A stretch of 64,000 bases of DNA from Bacillus sp. 03113. GTDB lineage: Bacteria; Bacillota; Bacilli; Bacillales; Cytobacillaceae. Every line of letters begins with the position of its first letter. The stretch's first letter is position 1. Positions 45,639 through 54,644 of this stretch are shown piece by piece. The DNA lies in contig NZ_ML637008.1 in the NCBI RefSeq assembly GCF_006546985.1, positions 242,266-306,265 of the forward strand, written 5' to 3'. The translations under genes and the position numbers were made by a program. The notes under the pieces are model-generated. The model did no database searches and had not been told where the DNA came from. It was given only the letters and a program-made list of their open reading frames with translations.

Positions 45639-46028
45639 TTATTTATCTGTCCCTGTTTCCCTCTGTCTTAAAAGATCACGTATTTCCATAAGAAGCTCTT
45701 CTTTTTTATCCGATTTCAATACTTCTTCCTTTTTTTCCTCTTTGCGCTTAAATCGGTTAATTAATCGAATAAAGAGAAAAATAGAAAAGGAAACAATTAA
45801 GAAATCAACGATCGTTTGGATGAAGGCACCATACTTTAATTTTTCTTCACCTAATTTAAGGGCTAGACTAGAGAAGTTCACTCCACCTAGCAGTAAGCCA
45901 ACTAACGGCATTATCACGTCATTGACAAGGGAGGAAACGATCTTCCCAAAAGCAGCACCGATGATGACACCGACAGCTAGATCAAGAACATTCCCTTTTA
46001 AAGCAAATTTTTTAAACTCATTCAACAT
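45639..46028 (-). CDS. mscL: Large-conductance mechanosensitive channel MscL
   Basis: 129-aa channel that opens on membrane tension to release solutes in osmotic downshock. The amphipathic N-terminus [20 protein letters not shown] leads into TM1 ([17 protein letters not shown]), the second helix [19 protein letters not shown] and a charged cytoplasmic helix ([19 protein letters not shown]). Length is normal. GGAGGAAA precedes the ATG. Single gene with its own terminator. Confidence 0.95.
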   Translation of the reverse strand: MLNEFKKFALKGNVLDLAVGVIIGAAFGKIVSSLVNDVIMPLVGLLLGGVNFSSLALKLGEEKLKYGAFIQTIVDFLIVSFSIFLFIRLINRFKRKEEKKEEVLKSDKKEELLMEIRDLLRQRETGTDK

Positions 46029-46115
46029 TCTGTTTCCTCCAATTCTATGTAAATTATCATCATTATACTATACTAATAAATAAAGTATAGGGTTATTAGG
46101 CATAGCACTTGGTTC

Positions 46116-47051
46116 TCATTTTCCTTTCTTTCGAACGGAAAGAAAACCAAATGGAACTCGATTAATTAATAATTCTTCTAGAGTGCCTGAGCCTAGTAAA
46201 ATTCCAAGCAAGATAAATAGAAAGCCAATGATTTGCCCCATTACAATTTGCTCTCCTAAGAAAATGGCAGCCCCTACTAAAGCGAAAAAAGGGGTAAGGT
46301 TGATAAAAATAGATGCTTCAGTCACTCCTACCTTGCCCAATGCATAGTTGTATAAAAAATGGCCAAATGCCGTTGCTAACAAAGCAGAGGCAAAAAATAT
46401 AACCCAAAGGCTATAATCTCCACTTGCCATACCTTTTAATCCAGACGGTTCAACGAGCAAGCTTATTCCAAAAAGAATAACAGAGCCAATTAATAGCATA
46501 TAACCAGTCATTACGCGAGGATCTAATGTTTTAGAAACTTTTTTTATCACGATAAAGCTTGCTGCTTGAAAAAATATCGATAAAAATACATAAAAGTCTC
46601 CGATCGAAGCGCCATGCAGTCCTCCCTGATTATCTAATACAATAAAAGTGACACCACATATTCCTAATAGAATTCCAATGATTTTAGGTAGTGTTACGAT
46701 GCTTCCTAAGAAGAGGATGGCCAATATCGTTGTTAAAAGAGGCCCCAGTCCTAAAATTAGCCCGCCATTTGCAGCAGAGGTTTGTAAAAGACCGATCGAT
46801 AAAAAGTAATGATGAGCAACGACATTAAACAAAGCTCCAACAACTACATATAAGAACTCTTTTTGTGTGAGCATTCGAAGTTTTTTGGTGAAAAATAAGA
46901 TTCCTATGACAAAAATACTTGCTGTAAAGATGCGAAATGCAGTCATTGTTACTGGCATAAAGTTTGTAACCAGGATTTTTGTGGCGGTGACATTGAAGCC
47001 CCATGTCAGTACGACTATAAATAATATTAAATAGATAGTTTGTTTTTTCAC
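46116..47051 (-). CDS. EamA-family transporter
   Basis: Drug/metabolite transporter (311 aa) with ten hydrophobic segments in two repeats. TWGFNVTATKILVTNFMP at the start and GPLLTTILAILFLGSIV in the middle are typical EamA features; a short basic tail ends it. Substrate unknown. It is not closely similar to the other EamA protein of the window. The region from 47052 to 47330 upstream contains its promoter and that of queF, without another gene. Confidence 0.83.
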   Translation of the reverse strand: MKKQTIYLILFIVVLTWGFNVTATKILVTNFMPVTMTAFRIFTASIFVIGILFFTKKLRMLTQKEFLYVVVGALFNVVAHHYFLSIGLLQTSAANGGLILGLGPLLTTILAILFLGSIVTLPKIIGILLGICGVTFIVLDNQGGLHGASIGDFYVFLSIFFQAASFIVIKKVSKTLDPRVMTGYMLLIGSVILFGISLLVEPSGLKGMASGDYSLWVIFFASALLATAFGHFLYNYALGKVGVTEASIFINLTPFFALVGAAIFLGEQIVMGQIIGFLFILLGILLGSGTLEELLINRVPFGFLSVRKKGK

Positions 47052-47330
47052 ATTGGTCCTTCTCTCTACTCACAAAATTCAACTCTCTTTTTCAATTAAT
47101 AGTAATTTCTCATTACTAAATAAGTGAGACTGTAATATTAGAATAGCATATATAAAATTTGTTTGGTTAAGCTAATTGATTTTCATAAAAATGATTCACG
47201 ATTAGAAAAGAGGGTACTTTCCTTCCCGACAATCCGATTCAATGGGCTTAACCTTCATATTGACAGATGATTTGAATTTCATTATAGTTACATAGAAAAT
47301 AGGAAAATCGAATAATTCTGTTTGATGCAG

Positions 47331-47368
47331 GAGAGGTTCATAGCGATAAACCCTCTATAAAAAACTAT
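47331..47368 (+). promoter_or_regulatory. preQ1-I riboswitch aptamer
   Basis: GAGAGGTTCATAGC, then ACCCTCT and ATAAAAAACTA: stem GAGGGT-type P1 (AGAGGTT / ACCCTCT), a C-rich loop and the A-rich tail that forms the pseudoknot. This is the compact class I preQ1 aptamer, placed directly upstream of queF. Confidence 0.9.
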
Positions 47369-47408
47369 GGCTTTGATCTGTTTTTCAAGGCTTTTACGAT
47401 TATAGAGC

Positions 47409-47451
47409 AAACCTCTCTTGTATTGCGTTATTATATAAGGGAGGTTTTTTT
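47409..47451 (+). terminator. Expression platform: terminator that also buries the queF ribosome site
   Basis: AAACCTCTCTTGTA pairs (two G-T pairs) with TATAAGGGAGGTTT and is followed by T7. The right arm is the Shine-Dalgarno sequence GGGAGG of queF, so the hairpin can stop transcription and also mask translation. Confidence 0.8.
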
Positions 47452-47949
47452 ATGTCTGGCAGAAATAAAGAAGAATTAGAGGGAGTCACCTTATTAGGAA
47501 ACCAAGGAACGAAATATTTATTTGAATATTCACCTGACATATTAGAGGTTTTTGATAATAAACACCCAAACAGGGATTATTTTGTGAAATTTAACTGTCC
47601 TGAGTTTACAAGTCTATGTCCAATGACAGGGCAGCCTGATTTTGCAACGATTTATATCAGCTACATTCCTGATCAAAAAATGGTAGAAAGTAAAGCATTG
47701 AAGCTTTATTTATTTAGCTTTAGAAACCATGGTGATTTTCATGAGGATTGTATGAATATCATTATGAATGATCTGATTAACATCATGGAACCACGCTATA
47801 TTGAGGTATGGGGGAAATTTACTCCAAGAGGCGGCATTTCAATTGATCCATATTGTAATTATGGAAAACCAGGGACGAAGTTTGAGGAAATGGCTCAGCA
47901 TCGACTAATGAATCATGATTTATATCCAGAAACCATTGATAATCGATAA
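47452..47949 (+). CDS. queF: NADPH-dependent 7-cyano-7-deazaguanine reductase QueF
   Basis: 165-aa enzyme that reduces preQ0 to preQ1, the precursor of queuosine in tRNA. The nucleophile is Cys56 in [13 protein letters not shown], with Asp63 nearby; the QueF motif [20 protein letters not shown] in family form is visible ([12 protein letters not shown]). The length matches the short, unimodular type. The start follows the riboswitch-controlled ribosome site. Feedback by preQ1 is expected. Confidence 0.95.
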   Translation: MSGRNKEELEGVTLLGNQGTKYLFEYSPDILEVFDNKHPNRDYFVKFNCPEFTSLCPMTGQPDFATIYISYIPDQKMVESKALKLYLFSFRNHGDFHEDCMNIIMNDLINIMEPRYIEVWGKFTPRGGISIDPYCNYGKPGTKFEEMAQHRLMNHDLYPETIDNR

Positions 47950-47974
47950 AAATTGAGGGTAATAAATAAAATGT

Positions 47975-48040
47975 ACGGGCTCCTCGAAGATAATGTGTTA
48001 TATATTCAAACATGATCTTGGAGGGGTCTGTTTTTCCTTT
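47975..48040 (+). terminator. Terminator after queF
   Basis: Imperfect stem CGGGCTCCTCGAAGAT with ATCTTGGAGGGGTCTG around an AT-rich loop, followed by TTTTTCCTTTTTTTT. Confidence 0.7.
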
Positions 48041-48062
48041 TTTTTGCTACCCTCATGACATT

Positions 48063-48338
48063 TTAATATCGTATCGAAAAGGAATTGAAGCTTTCAGCTT
48101 GATCAACTGGTGTAATGTCGATGTTTGTGACTTTTGAAAATGGATTTCCTCTGCGGATTTCCTCAATGAAGAGGGTTAATTGATCTTGCTCCCCTAATGC
48201 GACGATTTCAACGGTTCCATCACTTAAGTTTCTTGTCCAACCCTTAATATTATATTGTACTGCTTTCATTTGGGCGAAGTAGCGGAATCCTACCCCCTGT
48301 ACCCTTCCAAATACGATCATATGTACTTGATTTATCAT
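48063..48338 (-). CDS. acyP: Acylphosphatase
   Basis: 91-aa enzyme that hydrolyses acyl phosphates such as acetyl phosphate. Active-site residues are Arg19 in GRVQGVGFRYF and Asn37 in TRNLSDGTVE. Length and fold pattern are standard. GGGGG lies just upstream of the ATG. Monocistronic. Confidence 0.94.
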   Translation of the reverse strand: MINQVHMIVFGRVQGVGFRYFAQMKAVQYNIKGWTRNLSDGTVEIVALGEQDQLTLFIEEIRRGNPFSKVTNIDITPVDQAESFNSFSIRY

Positions 48339-48488
48339 TCGTTTAACCCCCGCTTTAAAACAATCACATCATTCTTTGATTAAATCGTCCCATAAATGTA
48401 CGTAAAGTGCAATAATAATATTGCTCAACATTGAACAAACTGTAGATTTTCTCACTGAAAATTGTATATTGTACAAATTTTGTAAAAT

Positions 48489-48532
48489 AAAAAAGGACTA
48501 GCTCTAAAGTATGAAGAAACTAGTCCTTTTTT
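48489..48532 (-). terminator. Terminator after the aminopeptidase gene
   Basis: Perfect 13-bp stem AAAAAAGGACTAG / CTAGTCCTTTTTT. Confidence 0.8.
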
Positions 48533-48534
48533 AA

Positions 48535-48648
48535 AAGGATAAGAAAGTTTTCTGAACTTCGACGAGTGTCTAACTCCGACGTACAGGACGTACTAGTGTC
48601 GATGAAGACATAAGGCCGTGGCCGTTCTTAATCGGCCGCTTTACTTAT
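48535..48648 (+). repeat. Dispersed intergenic repeat, family A copy
   Basis: AGGATAAGAAAGTTTTCTGA, then AGTGTCTAACTCCGACGTAC and GTGTCGATGAAGACATAAGG; the last stretch is the exact inverse of a block at about 29405-29435. It ends at the stop codon of the aminopeptidase gene. Confidence 0.78.
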
Positions 48649-49881
48649 TTAAAACGCCCAGTCTCCGTTTCGGAAAACAGGCTCTGCTGTTCCTTCAGCA
48701 GTGATTCCATCAATATCCATTTGATCGGATCCTATCATAAAATCAACATGCGTAATGCTTTCGTTTAGCCCGTTTTTGGCTAACTCTTCGCTTGACATTT
48801 TTTTGCCGCCTTCAATACAGAAAGCATATGCACTTCCGATTGCAAGATGGTTCGAAGCATTTTCATCAAACAATGTATTATAGAAAAGGATATTGGTTTC
48901 AGAGATCGGCGAACGATGAGGGACTAAAGCAACTTCACCAAGATAATGTGAGCCTTCATCCGTATCGACAAGGCGCTTTAGAATTTCTTCGCCTTGTTCT
49001 GCTTGTACTTCAACGATTCGTCCTTCTTTAAAAGTGATTTTGAATTTATCAATAATATTGCCGCCATAGCTTAAAGGTTTTGTACTTGAAACGGTTCCAT
49101 TTACACCTGTTTTAAATGGAACTGTAAAGACCTCTTCTGTAGGCATATTGGCCATAAACTCGTTTCCTTTTTCATTCACACTTCCAGCTCCAACCCAAAG
49201 GTGCTGGTTAGGAAGCTCAATCGTTAAGTCTGTACCAGGAGCTTTATAGTGAAGTTTTTTGTATTTTTTATCATTAAGATAGTGAACTTTATCATGTAAC
49301 GTTTGATCATGCTTTTTCCACGCTTCGATTGGGTTGTCTAAATCCGCTCTAGTCGCTTTAAAAATAGCGTCCCAAAGCTTTTCTACTCTTGCTTCTTTTG
49401 GAGCATCAGGGAATACTAAATCAGCCCATGCACCCGATGCTGCAGCAATAACCGTCCAGCTAACTTTATCTGATTGTATGTATTTTCTGTAGGTGCTAAG
49501 TGCTTTTCCAGCAGCCTTTTGAAAATTGGAGATTTTTTCAGGCTTAACACCTTTTAATAAATCAGGGCTAGAAGAAATAATGGACATGAATGCAGCGCCT
49601 TCCTCTGCTAATTCTTCCATTTCCTTTGCACGCCACTTTGGAAACTCAAGAAATGCTTCTTCCGGAGCTAAGTCATATTTGAGTCTTGAAACAGTGTCAT
49701 CCGTCCAATTCACGATGACATTCAATGCACCTGCTTCATAGGCTTTTTTAACAACCTTTCGAACAAATTCAACTGATTCTAGTGTTGTATTAATGAATAA
49801 TGTTTGACCAGGTTGAATGTTAACTCCTACCTTTATGGCAAGCTCAGCATACTTTTCAAGATTTGAATCAAAAATACTCAT
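48649..49881 (-). CDS. ampS: M29-family metallo-aminopeptidase (AmpS/PepS)
   Basis: 410-aa cytosolic aminopeptidase (thermophilic metalloprotease family). Opening MSIFDSNLEKYAELAIKVGV and the conserved PGTDLTIELPNQHLWVGAGS and FMANMPTEEVFTVP regions, with metal-binding Glu and later EGSHYLGEVALV and His in HRSPIS. Members remove N-terminal residues from peptides, so it may process imported peptides. GGAGACG lies before the ATG. Its stop abuts a family A repeat. Confidence 0.92.
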   Translation of the reverse strand: MSIFDSNLEKYAELAIKVGVNIQPGQTLFINTTLESVEFVRKVVKKAYEAGALNVIVNWTDDTVSRLKYDLAPEEAFLEFPKWRAKEMEELAEEGAAFMSIISSSPDLLKGVKPEKISNFQKAAGKALSTYRKYIQSDKVSWTVIAAASGAWADLVFPDAPKEARVEKLWDAIFKATRADLDNPIEAWKKHDQTLHDKVHYLNDKKYKKLHYKAPGTDLTIELPNQHLWVGAGSVNEKGNEFMANMPTEEVFTVPFKTGVNGTVSSTKPLSYGGNIIDKFKITFKEGRIVEVQAEQGEEILKRLVDTDEGSHYLGEVALVPHRSPISETNILFYNTLFDENASNHLAIGSAYAFCIEGGKKMSSEELAKNGLNESITHVDFMIGSDQMDIDGITAEGTAEPVFRNGDWAF

Positions 49882-50006
49882 CTTATTCGTCTCCTTTACT
49901 GATAGGCTGATTATTATTTTAGCGGTTATGGAAGAAAAAAGAAACTTTTACGAAATTGTATAGTAAAATGGACATGTCGATTACTAATTTAGGGTGGTAC
50001 ATAATA

Positions 50007-50675
50007 ATGAAAAGAAAGTTAGAGGCAGTCATTTTTGATTTTGATGGGGTGATTGCGGATACCGTCCATCTCTATTATATAGCTACAAAAAGAATTGCAG
50101 ATGAGCTTCAAGTCCCTTTTTCAATAGAGGACAATTTACGCTATCAAGGTGTCCCAAGGATGGTTATGATGCAGGATTTGAAAAATCGAAATCATCTGGA
50201 AATAAGCGATGAAGAAATGGCTAGGCTAGGGAATAAAAGAAATGAATATTATCAGGAGCTGATTGCTGATTTTAGTCCAGAGCAAATGCTTCCGGGTATC
50301 TTTTCTTTTTTAAATCAATTAAAAGAAGCAGGCTTAAAAATCGCTCTTGCTTCATCAAGCTCTAATGCGCCGTATCTATTAAAGAAGCTTCAAATATATT
50401 CATTATTTGATGCAATCGTTGATCCACACTCCTTAACAAATGGAAAGCCAGACCCAGAAATATTTGTAAAGGCAGCGGACGCTGTGGGAGTTTGTTATGA
50501 AAATTGTGCAGCCATTGAAGATGGAGAAGCAGGGTTATCAGGAATTCTCAAAACGCCAATGTTTTCAGTTGGGGTCGGAGATGTCCCTTTTATGAAAAAA
50601 GCAGACTGGTATGTGAAAAGTACTCAAGATTTATGTTTAGAGGGGCTTTATACACAGTTTATTAATAAAATTTAA
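50007..50675 (+). CDS. pgmB: Beta-phosphoglucomutase-like HAD enzyme
   Basis: 222-aa HAD class I protein. The catalytic Asp pair is Asp11/Asp13 (FDFDGVIADT), the cap loop reads RYQGVPRMVMMQDL, and motifs II-IV are LASSSS, GKPDPEIF and EDGEAGLSGI. These fit beta-phosphoglucomutase, which interconverts beta-glucose 1- and 6-phosphate. ATG 50007 follows AGGGTGG; an extension to 49956 is unlikely. No maltose or trehalose phosphorylase gene is nearby, so another HAD phosphatase is possible. Confidence 0.8.
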   Translation: MKRKLEAVIFDFDGVIADTVHLYYIATKRIADELQVPFSIEDNLRYQGVPRMVMMQDLKNRNHLEISDEEMARLGNKRNEYYQELIADFSPEQMLPGIFSFLNQLKEAGLKIALASSSSNAPYLLKKLQIYSLFDAIVDPHSLTNGKPDPEIFVKAADAVGVCYENCAAIEDGEAGLSGILKTPMFSVGVGDVPFMKKADWYVKSTQDLCLEGLYTQFINKI

Positions 50676-50847
50676 GAAAAATAGTATGAAATCCTTTTTT
50701 GTCAGACTTAACTTTGTAACTACTATATCTGTGATCCACACCTATTATTACCTTAGCAATAGATACATGATTTACATTATAATATTTCTTCTAAGTAAAA
50801 AAGATTATAGGTATAATTAAGCTATAAAATTTAATCCTAAAAAAACT

Positions 50848-51000
50848 AGGTGCCTTTGTAAAAGCAAGGGGTAACAGGGAATCGGGTGAAAGTCCCGAGC
50901 GGTCCCGCCACTGTAACCGAGGAGTACTCTTTCATTTATGCCACTCAATTATGGGGAAGGCGATTGAGTTCAATGATCCGGAAGCCAGGAGACCTACCTA
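50848..51000 (+). promoter_or_regulatory. Cobalamin (B12) riboswitch aptamer
   Basis: Starts AGGTGCCTTTGTAAAAG and contains GGGAATCGGGTGAAAGTCCC, GCGGTCCCGCCACTGTAACC and the B12 box AGCCAGGAGACCTACCT (50983-50999), all hallmarks of the family. Cobalamin binding is expected to lower expression of the transporter gene downstream. Confidence 0.95.
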
Positions 51001-51100
51001 GATTTGAAACGCCAAACAGCCTTCGCGGAAAGGAGCGGTGTACGAAAAGATGAAGCACACTTTTATTTTACTAGTTTGTCGTCTATTTATACGTACCCAT

Positions 51101-51146
51101 AAACCCTTAATCTGTCAAAAGGTTGAGGGTTTTTATTTTTGTTTTA
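51101..51146 (+). terminator. Terminator of the cobalamin riboswitch leader
   Basis: AAACCCTTAATCT pairs with AGGTTGAGGGTTT (G-T pairs allowed), followed by TTTATTTTTGTTTT. It sits between the aptamer and the transporter gene, so control is probably by termination. Confidence 0.75.
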
Positions 51147-51195
51147 TCCCGCATAATGGGGCAGAAAACCCCCACTGATTGAAGTTTTACTTTAC
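51144..51195 (+). repeat. Family B repeat fragment
   Basis: TTTTATCCCGCATAATGGGGCAG and CCCCCACTGATTGAAGTTTTACTT in sequence; nearly the same pair of motifs occurs at 52030-52152. Confidence 0.6.
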
Positions 51196-51216
51196 TAAAA
51201 AAGGAGGAATTTATTC

Positions 51217-52017
51217 ATGGAAACTGTATCCCTTTTCTTACTTGTTTTTATGTTAGGCGTTCGCCATGGATTAGATGCGGATCATCTTGCTTTTATTGAT
51301 GGACAAACCCGTTATAATTGGCGAATGGGCAGTCTATTTGCACGGTGGGTTGGCACATTATTTTCATTTGGTCATGGTGGAATGGTTGCAATAACTGCTT
51401 GTATTTTGGGAATGGTGATGAAGAATTTTTCATTCCCAGCTTATTTTGATAATTTTGCATCATGGGTATCGATCATTTCTTTATTTCTTATTGGTACGTT
51501 AAATACGTATAATCTGTTACGCACTAGAAATAACAGTGAAGAATTTCAACTGAGTGGATTAAAGGGGAAATTTTTACCGAAAGTTATGAAGGGGACGACA
51601 AATCCCTTTCTTATTATATTAGTAGGGGCTTTATTTGCCTTAGCTGCCGAGACGGTAAGTCAAACAGCTGTCTGGTCTTTGGCAGCAGGTAATGGCGGTA
51701 AATATACACCATTAATTTTAGGATTAGTTTTTATGTTGGGCATGATGATTACAGATACAATTGATTCAATGATTGTCTATAAAATGGTGAATCAGTCAAG
51801 CAAACTTGGACAATCCGCGTCAAGACTAATAGGGTGGGTGATTGTCATCTTAGCCTACGGGGTTTCCTTTTATCTGGCATTTACCTTCTTTAACCCTTGG
51901 GCAGAACTCGATTTTGAAATCGTAGGAATCATTCTGTTTCTTTTTTTAGTCACTACTTTTTTCTTTGTAAGCGTTCGATCTAAGAGACAAAACATTGAAA
52001 TAAATACTACGAAGTAA
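51217..52017 (+). CDS. NiCoT-family cobalt/nickel permease
   Basis: 266-aa polytopic permease with the NiCoT signature H-x4-D-H in helix II (RHGLDADH, His17 to His23) and GTLFSFGHGGM with the second His motif. About seven to eight membrane segments. The upstream cobalamin riboswitch indicates that the metal is cobalt for B12 synthesis. AAAGGAGG precedes the ATG. A hydrophilic tail of about 20 residues ends it. Confidence 0.9.
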   Translation: METVSLFLLVFMLGVRHGLDADHLAFIDGQTRYNWRMGSLFARWVGTLFSFGHGGMVAITACILGMVMKNFSFPAYFDNFASWVSIISLFLIGTLNTYNLLRTRNNSEEFQLSGLKGKFLPKVMKGTTNPFLIILVGALFALAAETVSQTAVWSLAAGNGGKYTPLILGLVFMLGMMITDTIDSMIVYKMVNQSSKLGQSASRLIGWVIVILAYGVSFYLAFTFFNPWAELDFEIVGIILFLFLVTTFFFVSVRSKRQNIEINTTK

Positions 52018-52029
52018 TATATAAGGCTC

Positions 52030-52152
52030 TGACAATTTTTTCCCGCATTAACGTACAGAAAGACCCCCACTTCAAAGTTATAAGTGTAAACAAAAAATCC
52101 CAGGTGGGGGATGAAGAAAAAACCCCACTGATTGAAGTTTCACTTCATTGGT
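52030..52152 (+). repeat. Dispersed intergenic repeat, family B copy
   Basis: TTCCCGCATTAACGTACAG, a CCCCCAC ... GTGGGGG hairpin (about 52063-52110) and CCCCACTGATTGAAGTTTCACTT. It directly follows the cobalt permease gene. Confidence 0.65.
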
Positions 52153-52270
52153 AACTCACTATTTGATATAACCTCTAAAAAGGCTACTCTTTAAATAATT
52201 TTCATCTACAAAGTGACAATAAAATCTATGTTATATTAGATATAGTGTTTAACGAAAGGAAGTTTAATAT

Positions 52271-54463
52271 ATGGCAAAAAGCTTGGTATTAGCCGAAAAA
52301 CCTTCAGTAGCTCGTGACATTGCACGTGTATTGAAATGTGATAAAAAAGGAAATGGAATATTAGAAGGTTCAAATTATATTGTAACGTGGGCTCTAGGGC
52401 ACTTAGTTACATTAGCAGACCCTGAAAGTTATGATGTGAAATATAAAACATGGAATTTGGAAGATTTACCAATGCTGCCAGAGCGTTTAAAGCTAACGGT
52501 TATTAAACAGTCTGGGAAGCAATTTAACACGGTTAATTCGCAGTTAAATCGTAGTGATGTAAGTGAAATTATTATTGCTACCGATGCTGGTCGTGAAGGT
52601 GAACTTGTAGCTCGTTGGATTATTGAAAAAGCAAAGGTGAAGAAAACGATTAAGCGTCTGTGGATTTCTTCTGTTACAGATAAAGCCATTAAAGACGGCT
52701 TTAATAATTTAAAGCCGGGAAAAGCTTATGAAAACCTTTATCACTCTGCTGTAGCTCGTTCTGAGGCAGATTGGTATATCGGACTTAATGCTAGCCGTGC
52801 CTTATCAACGAAATTTAATGCACAACTAAATTGTGGACGTGTTCAGACTCCAGTAGTTGCAATCATTGCAAATCGTGAAGATGAAATTAAACATTTCAAA
52901 CCACAAACGTATTATGGTATTGAAGCTCATACAAGTGATAACTTAAAGCTTACTTGGCAAGATAAAACCGGAAATAGCCGAAGCTTCGATAAAGAAAAAA
53001 TCGACGCTATTGTGAAAAAGTTGGGCAATAGAAATGCAGATGTAACGGAAATTGATCGAAAGCCTAAGAAATCATTTGCACCAGGACTTTATGATTTAAC
53101 TGAGCTTCAGCGTGATGCGAATAAAATCTTTGGTTACTCAGCTAAAGAAACATTAAATATTATGCAAAAATTGTACGAGCAGCATAAAGTATTAACATAC
53201 CCTCGTACTGATTCACGTTATCTTTCTTCAGACATTGTTCCAACACTCCCAGAACGATTAAAAGCATGTGGAATAGGAGAATACCGTTTATTATCTAATA
53301 AGATCTTAAACAAGCCAATAAAGGTGTCTAAATCATTTGTAGATGATAGCAAAGTAAGTGATCACCATGCGATAATTCCAACAGAAGGCTATGTGAACTT
53401 CTCAGCTTTCACAGATAAAGAACGTAAGATCTATGATTTAGTAGTAAAGCGTTTCCTTGCAGTTTTATTACCTGCATTTGAATATGAACAATTAACACTA
53501 CATGCAACGATTGGTGATGAAAAATTTGTTGCTCGTGGCAAAACGATTGTTAATGCTGGTTGGAAAGAAGTATATGAAAACCGTTTTGATGAAGAGGAAG
53601 CAACAGATGACTTAAAAGAACAAATTCTTCCTCGTATCGAAAAAGGGCATACATTAAAAACAAAATTAATTGCTCAAACATCAGGGCAAACTAAGCCACC
53701 TGCACGCTTTAACGAAGCAACTTTACTATCGGCAATGGAAAACCCGACAAAGTACATGGAAACAAGAGACAAACAGCTTGTAGACACGTTAAAATCGACT
53801 GGTGGACTAGGCACTGTTGCAACTCGTGCAGATATTATTGATAAATTATTTAATTCATTCCTAATCGAAAAGCGTGGAGGGAAAGAAATCTATATTACAT
53901 CTAAAGGTCGTCAGCTTTTAGATTTAGTACCTGAAGATTTAAAATCTCCTGCTTTAACAGCTGAATGGGAAAAGAAACTGGAACAAATTGCAAGTGGTAA
54001 ATTGAAGAAGGAAGTTTTCATTTCAGAAATGAAGAATTATACAAAGGAAATTGTATCTGAAATTAAAGGCAGCGATAAAAAATATAAGCACCATAATATC
54101 TCAACTAAGTCTTGTCCAGACTGTGGTAAGCCAATGCTTGAGGTAAACGGTAAAAAAGGCAAAATGCTTGTCTGCCAGGATCGCGAATGTGGTCACCGTA
54201 AAAACGTATCCCGTATAACAAATGCACGATGTCCACAATGTAAGAAGAAACTAGAACTTCGTGGTGAAGGTAATGGTCAAATTTTTACATGTAAATGTGG
54301 CTATCGTGAAAAGCTTTCTACTTTCCAAGAACGCCGCAAGAAAGAATCGAATGGTAAAGTAGATAAACGTACTGTTCAGAAGTACTTAAAGCAGCAACAG
54401 AAGCAGGAAGAGCCTCTTAATAATGCACTTGCTGAAGCATTAAAAGGTTTGAAGTTCGATTAA
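52271..54463 (+). CDS. topB: DNA topoisomerase III
   Basis: 730-aa type IA topoisomerase that relaxes and decatenates DNA through a 5'-phosphotyrosine link. The Toprim domain has LAEKPSVARDIA and DAGREGELVARWI. The catalytic Tyr310 lies in LTYPRTDSRYLS. The C-terminus has two zinc-ribbon modules (CPDCGKPM ... CQDRECG and CPQCKKKL ... CKCGYR) within residues 610-690. AAAGGAAG precedes the ATG. Standard length. Confidence 0.95.
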   Translation: MAKSLVLAEKPSVARDIARVLKCDKKGNGILEGSNYIVTWALGHLVTLADPESYDVKYKTWNLEDLPMLPERLKLTVIKQSGKQFNTVNSQLNRSDVSEIIIATDAGREGELVARWIIEKAKVKKTIKRLWISSVTDKAIKDGFNNLKPGKAYENLYHSAVARSEADWYIGLNASRALSTKFNAQLNCGRVQTPVVAIIANREDEIKHFKPQTYYGIEAHTSDNLKLTWQDKTGNSRSFDKEKIDAIVKKLGNRNADVTEIDRKPKKSFAPGLYDLTELQRDANKIFGYSAKETLNIMQKLYEQHKVLTYPRTDSRYLSSDIVPTLPERLKACGIGEYRLLSNKILNKPIKVSKSFVDDSKVSDHHAIIPTEGYVNFSAFTDKERKIYDLVVKRFLAVLLPAFEYEQLTLHATIGDEKFVARGKTIVNAGWKEVYENRFDEEEATDDLKEQILPRIEKGHTLKTKLIAQTSGQTKPPARFNEATLLSAMENPTKYMETRDKQLVDTLKSTGGLGTVATRADIIDKLFNSFLIEKRGGKEIYITSKGRQLLDLVPEDLKSPALTAEWEKKLEQIASGKLKKEVFISEMKNYTKEIVSEIKGSDKKYKHHNISTKSCPDCGKPMLEVNGKKGKMLVCQDRECGHRKNVSRITNARCPQCKKKLELRGEGNGQIFTCKCGYREKLSTFQERRKKESNGKVDKRTVQKYLKQQQKQEEPLNNALAEALKGLKFD

Positions 54464-54482
54464 CATAATACATTATTAAATG

Positions 54483-54530
54483 ATAAAGGGTTGTTCTAAA
54501 CGCTATAAAAGCTTTAGAACAACCCTTTAT
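54483..54530 (+). terminator. Terminator after topB
   Basis: Perfect stem of about 18 bp: ATAAAGGGTTGTTCTAAA with CTTTAGAACAACCCTTTAT, loop about ten bases. Confidence 0.85.
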
Positions 54531-54587
54531 TAGTAGATAACTTATAGATAGAAAGGTAATAATAAGTGTAGAATTTAGAAAACACAA

Positions 54588-54630
54588 TAAAGTGCCAGGT
54601 CTAGTAAGGACTGAGATGCTTGGCACTCTG
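54588..54630 (-). terminator. Terminator-like hairpin after the small minus-strand gene
   Basis: AGTGCCAGG / CTTGGCACT outer stem with inner AGGTC/GACT pairing; the minus-strand tail is TTTATT. Confidence 0.5.
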
Positions 54631-54644
54631 AGTTTCCTTTTTGC

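Noticed and set aside
45598-46083. Long open frame opposite mscL
   Set aside because: It is antisense to a certain gene, has no ribosome site and encodes no recognisable family.
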